A DNA stretch of 64,000 nucleotides, taken from contig CP113924.1 of the NCBI GenBank assembly GCA_029391995.1, positions 961,001 to 1,025,000 of the forward strand, given 5' to 3'. Below, in pieces: positions 26,026 through 39,858 of the stretch; positions within the stretch are counted from its first letter, which is position 1, and every line of letters begins with the position of its first letter. Origin of the DNA: Streptococcaceae bacterium ESL0729 (GTDB lineage: Bacteria; Bacillota; Bacilli; Lactobacillales; Streptococcaceae). A program made the position numbers and the translations under genes. The notes beneath the pieces were generated by a model, which saw only the letters and a program-made list of their open reading frames with translations, was not told where the DNA came from and made no database searches.

Positions 26026-26433
26026 TTATGACCATGTGGTTGTCTTATCCTCAAGGATGCCACTTTCTTGTAGGTAGTCTAAGAAAGGCTTGAGGGGGCT
26101 TGCAAAGTCAATGTCTTTAAGGTCTGAGACAAATTGAACCCCTTTAATCTTGCCTGGCTCATTAATGGTCACCTTCCCGCAAGCCTTACCTGCAAAGAAA
26201 AAGTGAGCCTTCCACTCTAAATTATCAAAGAGGAAGGTATCTGTGTAGACTTCTTCAAGCTCTGAGACCTCAAGATTTAACTCCTCCTTTAGTTCACGTT
26301 TGGCACAGTCTTCTGGAAACTCCCCAGCTTCCTGCTTACCCCCTGGAAAATTCCAAGGCCTTTCCCTATCCAAGGAGATTAGATAATCCCCGTCTGCATC
26401 TTTTATAATAACCCTTGAAAATTCTCTAATCAT
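26026..26433 (-). CDS. NUDIX hydrolase
   Basis: 135 residues, a single NUDIX domain. The box GGKQEAGEFPEDCAKRELKE followed by ELNL (about 31-54) matches GX5EX7REUXEEXGU, with the final Gly replaced by Asn. Such enzymes cleave nucleoside diphosphates linked to other groups, often oxidised nucleotides. AAAGGAT precedes the ATG. Monocistronic between two terminators; the substrate is unknown. Confidence 0.88.
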   Translation of the reverse strand: MIREFSRVIIKDADGDYLISLDRERPWNFPGGKQEAGEFPEDCAKRELKEELNLEVSELEEVYTDTFLFDNLEWKAHFFFAGKACGKVTINEPGKIKGVQFVSDLKDIDFASPLKPFLDYLQESGILEDKTTTWS

Positions 26434-26492
26434 AAGTCCATCCTTTCGATTTTACTATCATTATACAAATTTTTAAAAATTTAGCCAAAAAT

Positions 26493-26522
26493 AAAAAGAT
26501 GAGACTAGATGTCCATCTTTTT
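26493..26522 (-). terminator. Terminator of the PTS permease gene
   Basis: AAAAAGATG (26493-26501) pairs with CATCTTTTT (26514-26522), just after the permease stop codon on the minus strand. Confidence 0.75.
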
Positions 26523-26531
26523 ATGAGCTAG

Positions 26532-28436
<1,905 letters not shown>

Positions 28437-28511
28437 TCATACCTCCAATATATGCCCACCCTTAGGGCCACTAGTTTGGCTAGCACCGCTGCCATCAATT
28501 ACTGGTACAAT
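28437..28511 (-). other. Possible leader peptide frame before the PTS gene
   Basis: A strong AAGGAGG (28518-28524) has no ATG after it, but 6 bp on an ATT opens a 24-codon frame whose TGA (28437-28439) directly abuts the permease ATG. ATT starts are rare, so translation is unproven. The RNA could instead use the site as a decoy or structural element. Confidence 0.25.
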
Positions 28512-28573
28512 AAGCTACCTCCTTCACATCATTTACCAAATTTTGATACATAAGTTACTATTACCATGTGATT

Positions 28574-28602
28574 ATTATATATTGTTCTGAAAACGTTTGC
28601 AA
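28574..28602 (-). promoter_or_regulatory. PTS gene promoter with overlapping cre site
   Basis: On the minus strand TTGCAA, 17 bp, TATAAT. The plus-strand sequence TGAAAACGTTTGCA (28588-28601) fits the cre consensus TGNAANCGNTNNCA at every fixed position and covers the -35 box and spacer. CcpA binding here would block RNA polymerase. Confidence 0.8.
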
Positions 28603-28860
28603 GAATAAGCTAAGATTATTGCAAAAAAATATCATTTTACCTTTTTAAATGATAATTACAGCTGAAATTTGCCTGTTTTTCCATAAAATAAGCTTTTATT
28701 TTCTGTTTATTTCATAATAAAATATGGTTCGTTTAAAATATTAGATTGACCAAGATATTTGTTTTTTAATGTTCTTAATCAATTTTTTCATATTTAATCA
28801 ACTGATAATGTAATAATATTAACAAGTTCTTGTAGCACTAGGTATGCTAAGGATGGATTT
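28603..28860. other. AT-rich intergenic stretch without a gene
   Basis: I see no coding frame or clear hairpin here. TTAATCAA occurs twice near 28777-28801. It separates the divergent PTS and carboxypeptidase genes. Confidence 0.4.
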
Positions 28861-28911
28861 ATGAAAAAAATTACAGGTTTTCTTTTAGCCGTAAGTTTTT
28901 TAATGCTATAA
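28861..28911 (+). pseudogene. Remnant of a secreted-protein gene: signal peptide only
   Basis: AAGGATGG precedes ATG 28861, which opens a 16-residue frame MKKITGFLLAVSFLML ending at TAA. It has the form of a Sec or lipoprotein signal peptide cut off just before the cleavage site. The final codons also form an extended -10 (TGCTATAAT, 28904-28912) that could serve the downstream carboxypeptidase. Confidence 0.45.
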
Positions 28912-28956
28912 TAGCCAGTAAAATTAATGAGCTGCTAATGCCTATAGCCAGTAAAA
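28911..28956 (+). repeat. Direct repeat ATAGCCAGTAAAA, two copies
   Basis: Exact 13-bp copies at 28911-28923 and 28944-28956, 20 bp apart, between the signal-peptide remnant and the carboxypeptidase gene. They may mark slippage or a deletion endpoint. Confidence 0.7.
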
Positions 28957-28982
28957 AAGCAAATTAAGAAGGGAGCAAGCAG

Positions 28983-30062
28983 ATGATTAAGGCAAAGAGA
29001 TGGAGAGAAGGAGATAAGGTGGCTATTGTGAGCCTTTCGCGGGGGATTCTTGGCGAGGAGTTTGTCAGCCATAATCTTGAGATTGGCTGTGCGAGACTTA
29101 GGGCCATGGGACTTGAGCCTGTATTTATGGCTAACACCCTCAAGGGAATTGACTACCTAAGAGAGCATCCTGAAAAGCGGGCCCAGGATCTGATTGACGC
29201 CTTTTCGGACGCGAGCATTAAGGGGATTATTTGTGCCATCGGAGGGGACGATACCTACAAAACCCTACCCTACTTACTTGATAAGCCTGATTTTAAGGAG
29301 CTGGTCCGCAAGAATCCTAAGATTTTTACAGGCTTTTCGGACACAACTACCAACCACCTCATGCTTTACAAGCTAGGCCTTGTAAGCTACTACGGAATGG
29401 CCTTTATCACCGATCTGGGTGAGATTAGTGAGTCCATGCTGCCTTACACGGAGGAGTACTTCAACTACTACTTAGATAATGCTTACGATTTTCAAAAAAT
29501 TAAGGCAAGCCCCGTCTGGTATGAAGAGAGGACCGATTTTTCTAAGGCTGCCTGTGGTCAGGAGCGGATTTGTCATGAAGATTCTAAGGGCTTTGAGCTC
29601 CTTCAAGGTCGACCAATATTTGAGGGTAAGCTTCTAGGCGGCTGCCTTGATAGCCTTTATGACATGCTTGTTCCCTACAGCCACCCTAACCAACCTCAAG
29701 TCATTAAAAAATACGAAATCTTTCCAAGTCTCAAGGATTGGCAGGATAAAATCCTCTTTTTAGAGACATCAGAGGTCAAGGAAAAGCCAGCCATGATCAA
29801 AAAAATGCTCCTTAAGCTAAAGGAGCAGGGCATTTTTGAGGTTCTTGAAGGGATAATCTTTGGTAAACCCCAAGACGAAGCTTATTATGATGAATATAAA
29901 GAAGTAATCAAGGAGGTCATAGCTAACCCCGACCTTCCTGTTCTCTACAATGTCAACTTTGGTCACGCAACCCCACGCACCATCATCCCCCTAGGTATCA
30001 AGGCCCGGGTCGATTTCCCCAGGCAGGAGATTGTGTTTTTAGAGGAAGTTTTTGAGAAATAA
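28983..30062 (+). CDS. LD-carboxypeptidase family S66 (MccF/LdcA-like)
   Basis: 359 residues, serine peptidase family S66. The nucleophile is Ser119 in FTGFSDTTTNHL, following the family CAIGGDDTYKTLPYL stretch; LLGGCLDSLYDML holds the second conserved region and GHATPRTIIPLG the catalytic His. MccF members cleave microcin C-like peptides and give immunity; LdcA members trim cell-wall tetrapeptides. The insert and length favour the MccF-like group, but the substrate is not determined. No signal peptide, so cytoplasmic. AAGGGAG lies before the ATG. Confidence 0.85.
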   Translation: MIKAKRWREGDKVAIVSLSRGILGEEFVSHNLEIGCARLRAMGLEPVFMANTLKGIDYLREHPEKRAQDLIDAFSDASIKGIICAIGGDDTYKTLPYLLDKPDFKELVRKNPKIFTGFSDTTTNHLMLYKLGLVSYYGMAFITDLGEISESMLPYTEEYFNYYLDNAYDFQKIKASPVWYEERTDFSKAACGQERICHEDSKGFELLQGRPIFEGKLLGGCLDSLYDMLVPYSHPNQPQVIKKYEIFPSLKDWQDKILFLETSEVKEKPAMIKKMLLKLKEQGIFEVLEGIIFGKPQDEAYYDEYKEVIKEVIANPDLPVLYNVNFGHATPRTIIPLGIKARVDFPRQEIVFLEEVFEK

Positions 30063-30089
30063 TAAAAAACCAGTCTCTAGGGATTCGTT

Positions 30090-30380
30090 TTAATGATGCG
30101 GCGTCACAAGCTCACTGATTGAGTCGCAGATTATCAGGATGTAAAGGGTGGTGCAAAGGAAGATTGCACAGCTTTCAAGGGTCAGGTTGTTTTCAAAAAC
30201 TGTCGAAAAAATATTTGACGGGAGCTCTGGCCTGCTATTTATAAGGAGTCCAGCCCCAAAGACGAGAAACATGAGACGGCAAACATTCCGAATAACATTC
30301 CAAACCTTTGATTTTTTCTTAAGTAAAAAGCTAATGACGATGTAGATAAAGGAAATGACGGCTAAGATTGGCCCATTCAT
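30090..30380 (-). CDS. Small membrane protein, unknown
   Basis: 96 residues with three probable membrane helices: ILAVISFIYIVISFLL (about 4-19), VCRLMFLVFGAGLLI (about 33-47) and CAIFLCTTLYILIICDS (about 71-87), with a basic KKKSKVWNVIRN loop. AAGGAAGG lies about 10 bp before the ATG. It converges on the carboxypeptidase gene. I recognise no family. Confidence 0.55.
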   Translation of the reverse strand: MNGPILAVISFIYIVISFLLKKKSKVWNVIRNVCRLMFLVFGAGLLINSRPELPSNIFSTVFENNLTLESCAIFLCTTLYILIICDSISELVTPHH

Positions 30381-30920
30381 AGGAGATTTTCCTTCCTTTC
30401 AGGTGGATTTGTAGGATTGATAAGATGTTTATAAATAAATGCTAGTTTTTCTAGCCTACAGGAGAAATTCTACACTAAGTTAGTGAATAGTTCAATATTT
30501 TTTTGATAATGATTTATCTAAGTTGCATGATGGTAAGGAAATAGCCTTGATCAAATAGAAGATTTTGTATAGAAAAAAAAGAGGTTTTTACACCTCTCTT
30601 CTTTTATTTATAAAATGAAACAAATCTAATTTCATAGGCTTTCATTAGACAGAAAATCTAACTAAATCAGATTTTAATAACAACATTACTTTTATAGTCC
30701 AATTTTTTCAATCAAGGCTCGTTTTATTAAGGTTTCCGACGATATCATTAACTATCAAATCAAGTTAATAAGAGTTTTTCTAGTAATTTAAAGAGCCAAG
30801 TTTACAAATGATTATTAGATTAAAATTGTCAAATATGAACAGCAATAGTATATTTTTGAAACAATGAAAAGGTCTAGATAACTAATTATTTTTTCTATCT
30901 AACATTGATATAAACACATT
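30381..30920. other. 540-bp gene-free AT-rich stretch
   Basis: No convincing gene. The one clear element is a terminator-like hairpin at 30573-30597. Composition drops in GC toward the AIPR gene, marking the edge of a second foreign block. Confidence 0.5.
30573..30597 (-). terminator. Terminator downstream of the AIPR gene
   Basis: On the minus strand AGAGGT-GTAAAA-ACCTCT is followed by eight T. It is 320 bp past the AIPR stop codon, the first strong terminator on that strand. Confidence 0.75.
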
Positions 30921-32735
30921 TTATTTAGGCAAACTTTTTTCAACGAAAGAAAGTAACCAATCTGTTGTTTCCTTTCTCTCAAAAAGTTTCCTGTCTTTCA
31001 AAATTTCATCTATATCAATACCCCCGTATTGTTCTTTAAGACAGGAATTTATTATTTCTATCGCTTCATCAAAAACTTTATTCGCTTGATTTTCTTTCAA
31101 CATTATTTTTTCAATAATTTCACTATTTTTATTATTATTCTTATCTATTTTGTTACTAAGATTAATTTGTTTACAGCAAATATACTTAGCCAACATGATT
31201 ATATGCCATCTAGCTCTTCTATATGCCCGATCATGATTGTTCAATACATATCGTTCTGCTCTATACCAAGTTAAGCCACTAGTGTAGTAAACATTTAACA
31301 AACCGAAATCTTTGCTATCGTCGAACAACAGCCCTCTAGTTTTCTTTTCTACTTTACCATATTGCCCTGATACTTCATGGGGTAAATTCAAAAACATAGC
31401 TGAAGTCGATTTTATCTGAAGTGGAATATTTATTATTTTAGTTTTAGGAATATTTTCATCTCTATATTGTTCTGTTCTTCTTTCATAAAATAACTCAAAA
31501 TTATTTTCTATTTTCTTAGATTTATAGCATTCTTCAATGGCCTTTTGTATTGGTGCTAGTGCAGCTAACTGTTCAGGTTTTAATGTTGTTTGACTATTGG
31601 TTGCCTTGATAATACTATTTTTTGTTTCTTCATCATCAGTAGCAATAAATCTTGCCGGAATATAAACATCTTCCTTGTTTTCCAATTCATCAATTAATTC
31701 AAAAATTACATTACTTGTTTGACAACCATTTACCACCTGATAATTTATTAAAGTTAATTCTTCTGAGTTCAAATTTATTTCATCACTAATAATTGTTATT
31801 CCATTGTTTAATATCCCAAATAGGTAGCTATCTGTGCCAAGTAATTGCTCTCTCATACTATGATTAACTTCTATTTTTTCTTCTGAACCTAAATAATAAC
31901 GTATATTATCATCAAATATACCTTTTCTTAAAATACGCTTTCCAGAAACTTCATCAGTTAAAATGTTAATAAAATCTTCCAACTTTATTAATCCATAGTA
32001 TCCATTTTTAATTTTGCCTCTTTTATCTTTAGGATATGTAACTGGAGTTTTAGTCATGTTAACAACAATTTCAAGGTCTGAATTACTTTTTTTATGTAAA
32101 TTCATAATTTCTTTTAAGCCCCAAAATTGTGGATGCGATACTTTACTAAACATAGCTAAATTCTCTAAATCTTCTATCTTTAAATCTATTTCTGATTTTA
32201 AGTGAATATCTTCAGAATTTATTTCTTTGGGAGATAAACTAGCAAAAATAGCATTTAATTTAGGATTTTCTTTAAACCTAATTGCTTTTGTATAGATATA
32301 TTTAGCAGTTTCCCAAAATTCTTTCAATTCAGGTATTTCGCATTTTTCAAAATTGAAAAAGCGTCGAATACCTATTAAAAAATCGCTTATCTCAATCCTA
32401 TTGAAACTATTTTCAGTTTTTGATTGGCTAAAATAAAATTCAACATCAATTTTTTTCAATCCCTCCAATACGTCATCCACGTCCTCTGGACTTTTAACAA
32501 ATCTATCAGCAACAAAAATTGCTATCCCATCGATACCGAAAGCTGTTTTTGTTTCCATATCATAAAAATTTGCACTTGGATCATTTCCATATAAAGTTAG
32601 AATCATATCATTTATATATTTTTCAAATAGACCATGTTTATCTTTAGCTTTAGAATTAGATATTTCATATTTATCAATAAAATCATCTAAATAAGTGTTA
32701 ATAATTGGATTCTTAATCTCTGTCTTTTTCCCCAT
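30921..32735 (-). CDS. AIPR family abortive-infection/phage-resistance protein
   Basis: 604 residues. The AIPR core is clear: LFGILNNGITIISDEI, YQVVNGCQTSNVIFEL, KATNSQTTLKPEQLA and the later RRTEQYRDENIPKTKI. The N-terminal 120 residues look like a PD-(D/E)xK nuclease variant: Asp69 in AFGIDGIAIF and Gln104-x-Lys106 in VEFYFSQSK, a D-QxK pattern as in Mrr-type enzymes. Family members occur with restriction systems and some block phage. Here it stands alone, AT-rich, with AGGGAG before the ATG and an 11-bp inverted repeat upstream. Family assignment is strong, nuclease activity is inference. Confidence 0.85.
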   Translation of the reverse strand: MGKKTEIKNPIINTYLDDFIDKYEISNSKAKDKHGLFEKYINDMILTLYGNDPSANFYDMETKTAFGIDGIAIFVADRFVKSPEDVDDVLEGLKKIDVEFYFSQSKTENSFNRIEISDFLIGIRRFFNFEKCEIPELKEFWETAKYIYTKAIRFKENPKLNAIFASLSPKEINSEDIHLKSEIDLKIEDLENLAMFSKVSHPQFWGLKEIMNLHKKSNSDLEIVVNMTKTPVTYPKDKRGKIKNGYYGLIKLEDFINILTDEVSGKRILRKGIFDDNIRYYLGSEEKIEVNHSMREQLLGTDSYLFGILNNGITIISDEINLNSEELTLINYQVVNGCQTSNVIFELIDELENKEDVYIPARFIATDDEETKNSIIKATNSQTTLKPEQLAALAPIQKAIEECYKSKKIENNFELFYERRTEQYRDENIPKTKIINIPLQIKSTSAMFLNLPHEVSGQYGKVEKKTRGLLFDDSKDFGLLNVYYTSGLTWYRAERYVLNNHDRAYRRARWHIIMLAKYICCKQINLSNKIDKNNNKNSEIIEKIMLKENQANKVFDEAIEIINSCLKEQYGGIDIDEILKDRKLFERKETTDWLLSFVEKSLPK

Positions 32736-32850
32736 CTAAAATTGAACTCCCTATCATTATTTTCATTCAACTTCGATTGTATCAAAGAAATATATTTATT
32801 TCAATTAAGATTGATAACACAATCTAAACTATGTGAAATATTTGTAGAGT

Positions 32851-32932
32851 TGTTTCATATGCAATAACCCCCCTCAACTATGTAATAATTTACAGCCAAA
32901 AAATATTTTTCGTTCCATTTACATATGAAACA
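32851..32932. repeat. 11-bp inverted repeat upstream of AIPR
   Basis: TGTTTCATATG (32851-32861) and CATATGAAACA (32922-32932) are perfect complements with 60 bp between. Each arm contains the palindrome CATATG. Possible paired operators for the AIPR gene. Confidence 0.6.
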
Positions 32933-33200
32933 CAGAAATCCCAGTATATCAATACTAAATATACGTTTAATTTCTTTTCACATATCAAAATTTATTAACC
33001 ATTTGCAAATTATAAAAGGGTTCTCTAAGTGAGCATTCTCTTCTATCTAAAAATATCTTTAGAATAATCAAATAACAACAAGGCGAAACCGCTATCCTAT
33101 TCAATTAAATTACTTGTATAATTCTATAAATAGTATAATTATATTTAGTTAGTTGTTCATCAATTAAAACTGATTATTTATACTGTCATACATAGCAAAA

Positions 33201-33239
33201 TAAAAAAGCCAGAACCCTCACATATCAAGGGTCCTAGCT
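33201..33239 (-). terminator. suf operon terminator
   Basis: On the minus strand AGCTAGGACCCT pairs with AGGGTTCTGGCT around a 9-nt loop, then TTTTTTATTTT. It follows sufB. Confidence 0.85.
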
Positions 33240-33251
33240 ATTATAACAGTT

Positions 33252-34646
33252 CTATCCGACACTACCTTCCATTTCGTAGCTGATCAGGCGGTTAAGCTCG
33301 ACTGCGTACTCCATTGGAAGTTCTTTGGTGAAGGGTTCCACAAATCCCATGACGATCATCTCTGTTGCTTCTCCTTCACTAAGCCCGCGGCTCATGAGGT
33401 AGTAGAGTTGTTCTTCTGAAATTTTTGAAACCTTAGCCTCATGCTCAAGGGCAACTTGGCTATTATGGATTTCATTAAATGGTACAGTATCTGATTTTGA
33501 AATGTCATCCATGATGATAGTGTCACATTCAATGTGGGATACTGATTTTTTACTTGGCTTACCAAAAGTTACCTGGCCTCGGTAGTTAACCTCACCACCA
33601 CCTTTAGCAATTGATTTTGAAACAATTGATGAAGATGTATGTGGGGCATTGTGAATCATCTTGGCTCCAGTGTCCTGGATTTGTCCTTCGTTAGCGAAGG
33701 CAATTGAAAGCATGGTACCACGAGCTCCAGGTCCATCAAGATAAACAGCTGGATACTTCATAGTTTTTTTAGCACCAAGGTTTCCGTCAATCCACTCAAC
33801 TGTTGCATTATCAAGGGCACGGGCACGTTTGGTAACTAGGTTGAAGACGTTGTCTGACCAGTTTTGGATGGTCGAATAACGAACATAGGCACCTTCAAGG
33901 GCAAAGATTTCAACAACCGCCGCATGGAGGCTGTTTGATGAGTAAGTTGGTGCTGTACATCCTTCAACATAGTGAACGCTTGCTCCCTCGTCAACAACGA
34001 TAAGGGTACGCTCAAACTGACCAGTATTTTCATTGTTGATACGGAAGTAAGTTTGAAGAGGTACATCGACCTTAACACCTTTTGGTACATAGATGAAGGT
34101 TCCACCTGACCAAACGGCAGAGTTTAGGGCTGCAAGCTTGTTGTCTGATGGTGGTACAAGTTTTGCGAAGTATTTTTTAAAGATTTCAGGATATTCTTTA
34201 AGGGCTGAGTCAGTATCTGTAAAGATAATTCCAAGCTTTGTAAACTCATCCTTCATGTTGTGGTAAACCACTTCACTCTCATACTGGGCACTTGCTCCGG
34301 CAAGATAGGCACGCTCTGCTTCAGGGATACCGATTTTCTCGAATGTTTCCTTGATTTTTTCTGGAACGTCATCCCAGTCACGAGCTGGCTTGTCAGATGG
34401 TTTTTGGTAGTAGATAATATCGTCGAAATCAACATCATCTAATCCTGGTCCCCAATCTGGAAGGCTCATTTTATTAAAGGCCTCAAAAGATTTCAAACGG
34501 AAGTCAAGCATCCATTCAGGTTCATTTTTTTCTGCGGAAATTTGGCGGACAATCTCTTCTGTTAGTCCTTTTCCTGTTGAATAAATCGGGTTTACGTCAT
34601 CGTGAAAGCCGTATTTATACTCTTGTAGTTCAGGTACTCCTGCCAT
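33252..34646 (-). CDS. sufB: Fe-S scaffold subunit SufB
   Basis: Part of the SufBCD scaffold on which Fe-S clusters are assembled. 464 residues beginning [17 protein letters not shown]. The beta-helix core shows [30 protein letters not shown] (conserved Cys), [12 protein letters not shown] and [20 protein letters not shown] with the conserved Glu/His. GAAAGGAT precedes the ATG. It is the last gene of sufCDSUB, the usual Firmicute order. Confidence 0.97.
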   Translation of the reverse strand: MAGVPELQEYKYGFHDDVNPIYSTGKGLTEEIVRQISAEKNEPEWMLDFRLKSFEAFNKMSLPDWGPGLDDVDFDDIIYYQKPSDKPARDWDDVPEKIKETFEKIGIPEAERAYLAGASAQYESEVVYHNMKDEFTKLGIIFTDTDSALKEYPEIFKKYFAKLVPPSDNKLAALNSAVWSGGTFIYVPKGVKVDVPLQTYFRINNENTGQFERTLIVVDEGASVHYVEGCTAPTYSSNSLHAAVVEIFALEGAYVRYSTIQNWSDNVFNLVTKRARALDNATVEWIDGNLGAKKTMKYPAVYLDGPGARGTMLSIAFANEGQIQDTGAKMIHNAPHTSSSIVSKSIAKGGGEVNYRGQVTFGKPSKKSVSHIECDTIIMDDISKSDTVPFNEIHNSQVALEHEAKVSKISEEQLYYLMSRGLSEGEATEMIVMGFVEPFTKELPMEYAVELNRLISYEMEGSVG

Positions 34647-34701
34647 ACAAATCCTTTCTATTTACATCCTGTAAATTATAAATTTTACTATATGATAGTT
34701 T

Positions 34702-37662
<2,961 letters not shown>

Positions 37663-37672
37663 TGGGACCTCC

Positions 37673-38446
37673 TTAAGCTTCGTCTTCTTTGTAGTCAATA
37701 CCTAATTCACGGCTGATTCCTGAGTATCCTTCAGCTTCAAGACGGCGGGCTAAGTCAGCTGTTCCTGTCATTACAACACGACCTTCCATCATGATGTGGA
37801 CAACATCAGGTGTGATGTAGTTAAGTAGACGTTGGTAGTGGGTGATGATAAGGGCACCAAAATCTTCTCCACGCATGGCATTGATTCCTTTTGATACAAC
37901 CTTTAGGGCATCGATATCAAGACCTGAGTCAATCTCATCAAGGATGGCAAATGTTGGCTCAAGCATTAGAAGTTGAAGGATTTCATTACGTTTTTTCTCA
38001 CCACCTGAGAATCCTTCGTTAAGGTAACGCTCAGCCATATCCTCATGCATGTTTAACAGATCCATGTTTTTATCAAGTTTTTTGATAAAGTCTAAAACTG
38101 AAATTTTATCATCTTCATCACGGCGGGCATTCATGGCTGCACGCATGAATTCAGCATTTGTGATTCCTGGGATTTCACTTGGATACTGCATGGCTAGGAA
38201 AAGTCCAAGGCGGGCTCTTTCATCAACTTCAAGTTCAAGGATATTCTCTCCATCAAACAGGATTTCCCCTTGGGTTACCTCATAGTTTGGATTACCCATA
38301 ATGGCTGCTGAAAGGGTTGATTTCCCTGTTCCATTTGGTCCCATGATGGCATGGATTTCATTTGTATTGATTACAAGGTTAACTCCCTTTAAGATTTCCT
38401 TGTCCTCAATTCTCACGTGTAAATCTTTAATTTCTAAAACTGACAT
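37673..38446 (-). CDS. sufC: Fe-S assembly ATPase SufC
   Basis: ABC-type ATPase of the SufBCD complex. 257 residues. Walker A GPNGTGKSTLSAA (about 36-48), signature FSGGEKKRNEI, Walker B FAILDEIDSGLD and the H-loop ITHYQR are all intact. First gene of the operon; GAGAGGA lies before the ATG, and a TTGCAA or TTTACA -35 with weak -10 elements is upstream. Confidence 0.97.
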   Translation of the reverse strand: MSVLEIKDLHVRIEDKEILKGVNLVINTNEIHAIMGPNGTGKSTLSAAIMGNPNYEVTQGEILFDGENILELEVDERARLGLFLAMQYPSEIPGITNAEFMRAAMNARRDEDDKISVLDFIKKLDKNMDLLNMHEDMAERYLNEGFSGGEKKRNEILQLLMLEPTFAILDEIDSGLDIDALKVVSKGINAMRGEDFGALIITHYQRLLNYITPDVVHIMMEGRVVMTGTADLARRLEAEGYSGISRELGIDYKEDEA

Positions 38447-38552
38447 AATTTTCCTCTCTTAATAAATACTTAGTAAATACATTGTAAACACATTAACTTA
38501 ATAAATATACTTGCAAAATGGCTTATAACCATCAAGCTTTATTATAAATAAA

Positions 38553-38583
38553 TTCGGACAGGCTTTCAAAAAATCTGTCCGAA
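38553..38583 (-). terminator. rgpG terminator
   Basis: TTCGGACAG (38553-38561) pairs with CTGTCCGAA (38575-38583), immediately after the rgpG stop codon; a T-rich tail follows on the minus strand. Confidence 0.8.
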
Positions 38584-38588
38584 CATTT

Positions 38589-39749
38589 TTATTCACTCTT
38601 ATTGTTTTTTTCCTCTTTCTTGGGCTGGTCATGGGGCCCTTCAACATAGGTAAACAGGTTGAGAAGGGGCTGCCTTTTCTCTCCCCAGACACCCAGGGAT
38701 TCAAGAAGGATTTCAAGACCTAAAAGACTAGCTACTAGAAGGAGGATTCCTCCAATTCTGCTCGAAAAGTTTAAGATAATTGAAATGATTGAAAAGATCA
38801 GAGCGATACCATAAATCACAAGGACAGCTGCCCTATGGCTAAGACCAATTCCCAAAAGCCTATGGTGCAGATGCATCTTATCAGCTTCGGATACCTTCTG
38901 GTTGTTAAGCTTTCTTCTGATGATGGCTGCCAAAGTATCTGTAACAGGCACTCCAAGGATAATCATTGGAGTCAAAACAGCCACTGCTGTCGCGTTTTTA
39001 AGACCCTGAAGGCTTAGAACAGAAATCATAAAACCCAGGTACAAGGCTCCTGTATCTCCCAGGTAAACCTTAGCTGGATTAAAGTTATAGGGCAAGAAGC
39101 CTGCGATGGCTGCGACCAGAATAAAGATGGTAATAGGCAAGTAAACATTGATATTACCAAGAAAGGCATAGGCAACAATTCCCATGGTTAAAAGGCTGAT
39201 TAAAGACACGCCACTTGCCAGACCGTCCAAGCCATCAATAATATTTACGGCATTGGTAATTGATGCAATCCAAATAATGGTTAAAATTAAGGACAACCAC
39301 CAGGGAAATTCAAGAAGGGGGCCACCAAAGGGAATTTTAAAGTTATCAAAACGAAACTTTGAAAAGGTCCAAATACTGATGGATGCAAGAACAATGCCAA
39401 ACATCTTCCACTTGGGCGAAAGCTCCTTCACATCATCAATAAGCCCCGTAACTATAATAATCAAACTCGATAAAATAAGGGGGATGACATAGGTCAGGTA
39501 GGTCAAAAAGCCGTGGGGGCCTTCAATATTTCCGACAATTTGTGGCAGGATAAAGAGGCTTGTAAAGCTAAAGGAAATAAAAATAGCAAGACCACCAGCA
39601 CTGGGCATGGGTACCTTATTAATTCTTCTAGCATTAGGGTTATCAACGGCACCAATTTTTTTGGCAAATTTTATTACAAAGGGGGTTACGACTAAACTTA
39701 TCAAAAAAGTTGAGCCTAAAACGATTAAATATTTCAAAATAAAGGGCAT
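38589..39749 (-). CDS. rgpG: Undecaprenyl-phosphate GlcNAc-1-phosphate transferase (TagO/RgpG)
   Basis: Membrane enzyme that starts wall polysaccharide or teichoic acid synthesis by linking GlcNAc-1-P to undecaprenyl phosphate. About 386 residues and eleven membrane helices. Diagnostic stretches: GAVDNPNARRINKVPMPSAG, NIIDGLDGLASGVS, YLGDTGALYLGF and the HLHHRLL His cluster. I choose ATG 39749 (MPFILKYLIVLG), which matches streptococcal RgpG; a GTG 7 codons upstream has no better site. The mecA-rgpG-suf order is conserved in streptococci. Confidence 0.92.
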   Translation of the reverse strand: MPFILKYLIVLGSTFLISLVVTPFVIKFAKKIGAVDNPNARRINKVPMPSAGGLAIFISFSFTSLFILPQIVGNIEGPHGFLTYLTYVIPLILSSLIIIVTGLIDDVKELSPKWKMFGIVLASISIWTFSKFRFDNFKIPFGGPLLEFPWWLSLILTIIWIASITNAVNIIDGLDGLASGVSLISLLTMGIVAYAFLGNINVYLPITIFILVAAIAGFLPYNFNPAKVYLGDTGALYLGFMISVLSLQGLKNATAVAVLTPMIILGVPVTDTLAAIIRRKLNNQKVSEADKMHLHHRLLGIGLSHRAAVLVIYGIALIFSIISIILNFSSRIGGILLLVASLLGLEILLESLGVWGEKRQPLLNLFTYVEGPHDQPKKEEKNNKSE

Positions 39750-39810
39750 ATTCTCACTCAAATCTATCACTTGTTATTGTTTATTTAATTATCAATTTTC
39801 ATTATAACAA

Positions 39811-39858
39811 AAAAAAGGCAGGAAGACCCCACCAATTTAATAAAATTACATCTGCCTT
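39811..39858 (-). terminator. mecA terminator overlapping its stop codon
   Basis: On the minus strand AAGGCAG (within the last mecA codons) pairs with CTGCCT, followed by eight T. The loop is long (about 29 nt). Confidence 0.5.

Larger units (their letters stand above)
32736..33251. other. Gene-free AT-rich region upstream of the AIPR gene
   Basis: 516 bp lacking a convincing coding frame. It contains the AIPR promoter region, an 11-bp inverted repeat (32851-32932) and, at its right end, the suf operon terminator. Confidence 0.5.

Noticed and set aside
28437-28573. BglG-type RAT antiterminator in the PTS leader
   Set aside because: No sequence like the conserved RAT hairpin and no terminator in the leader were found.
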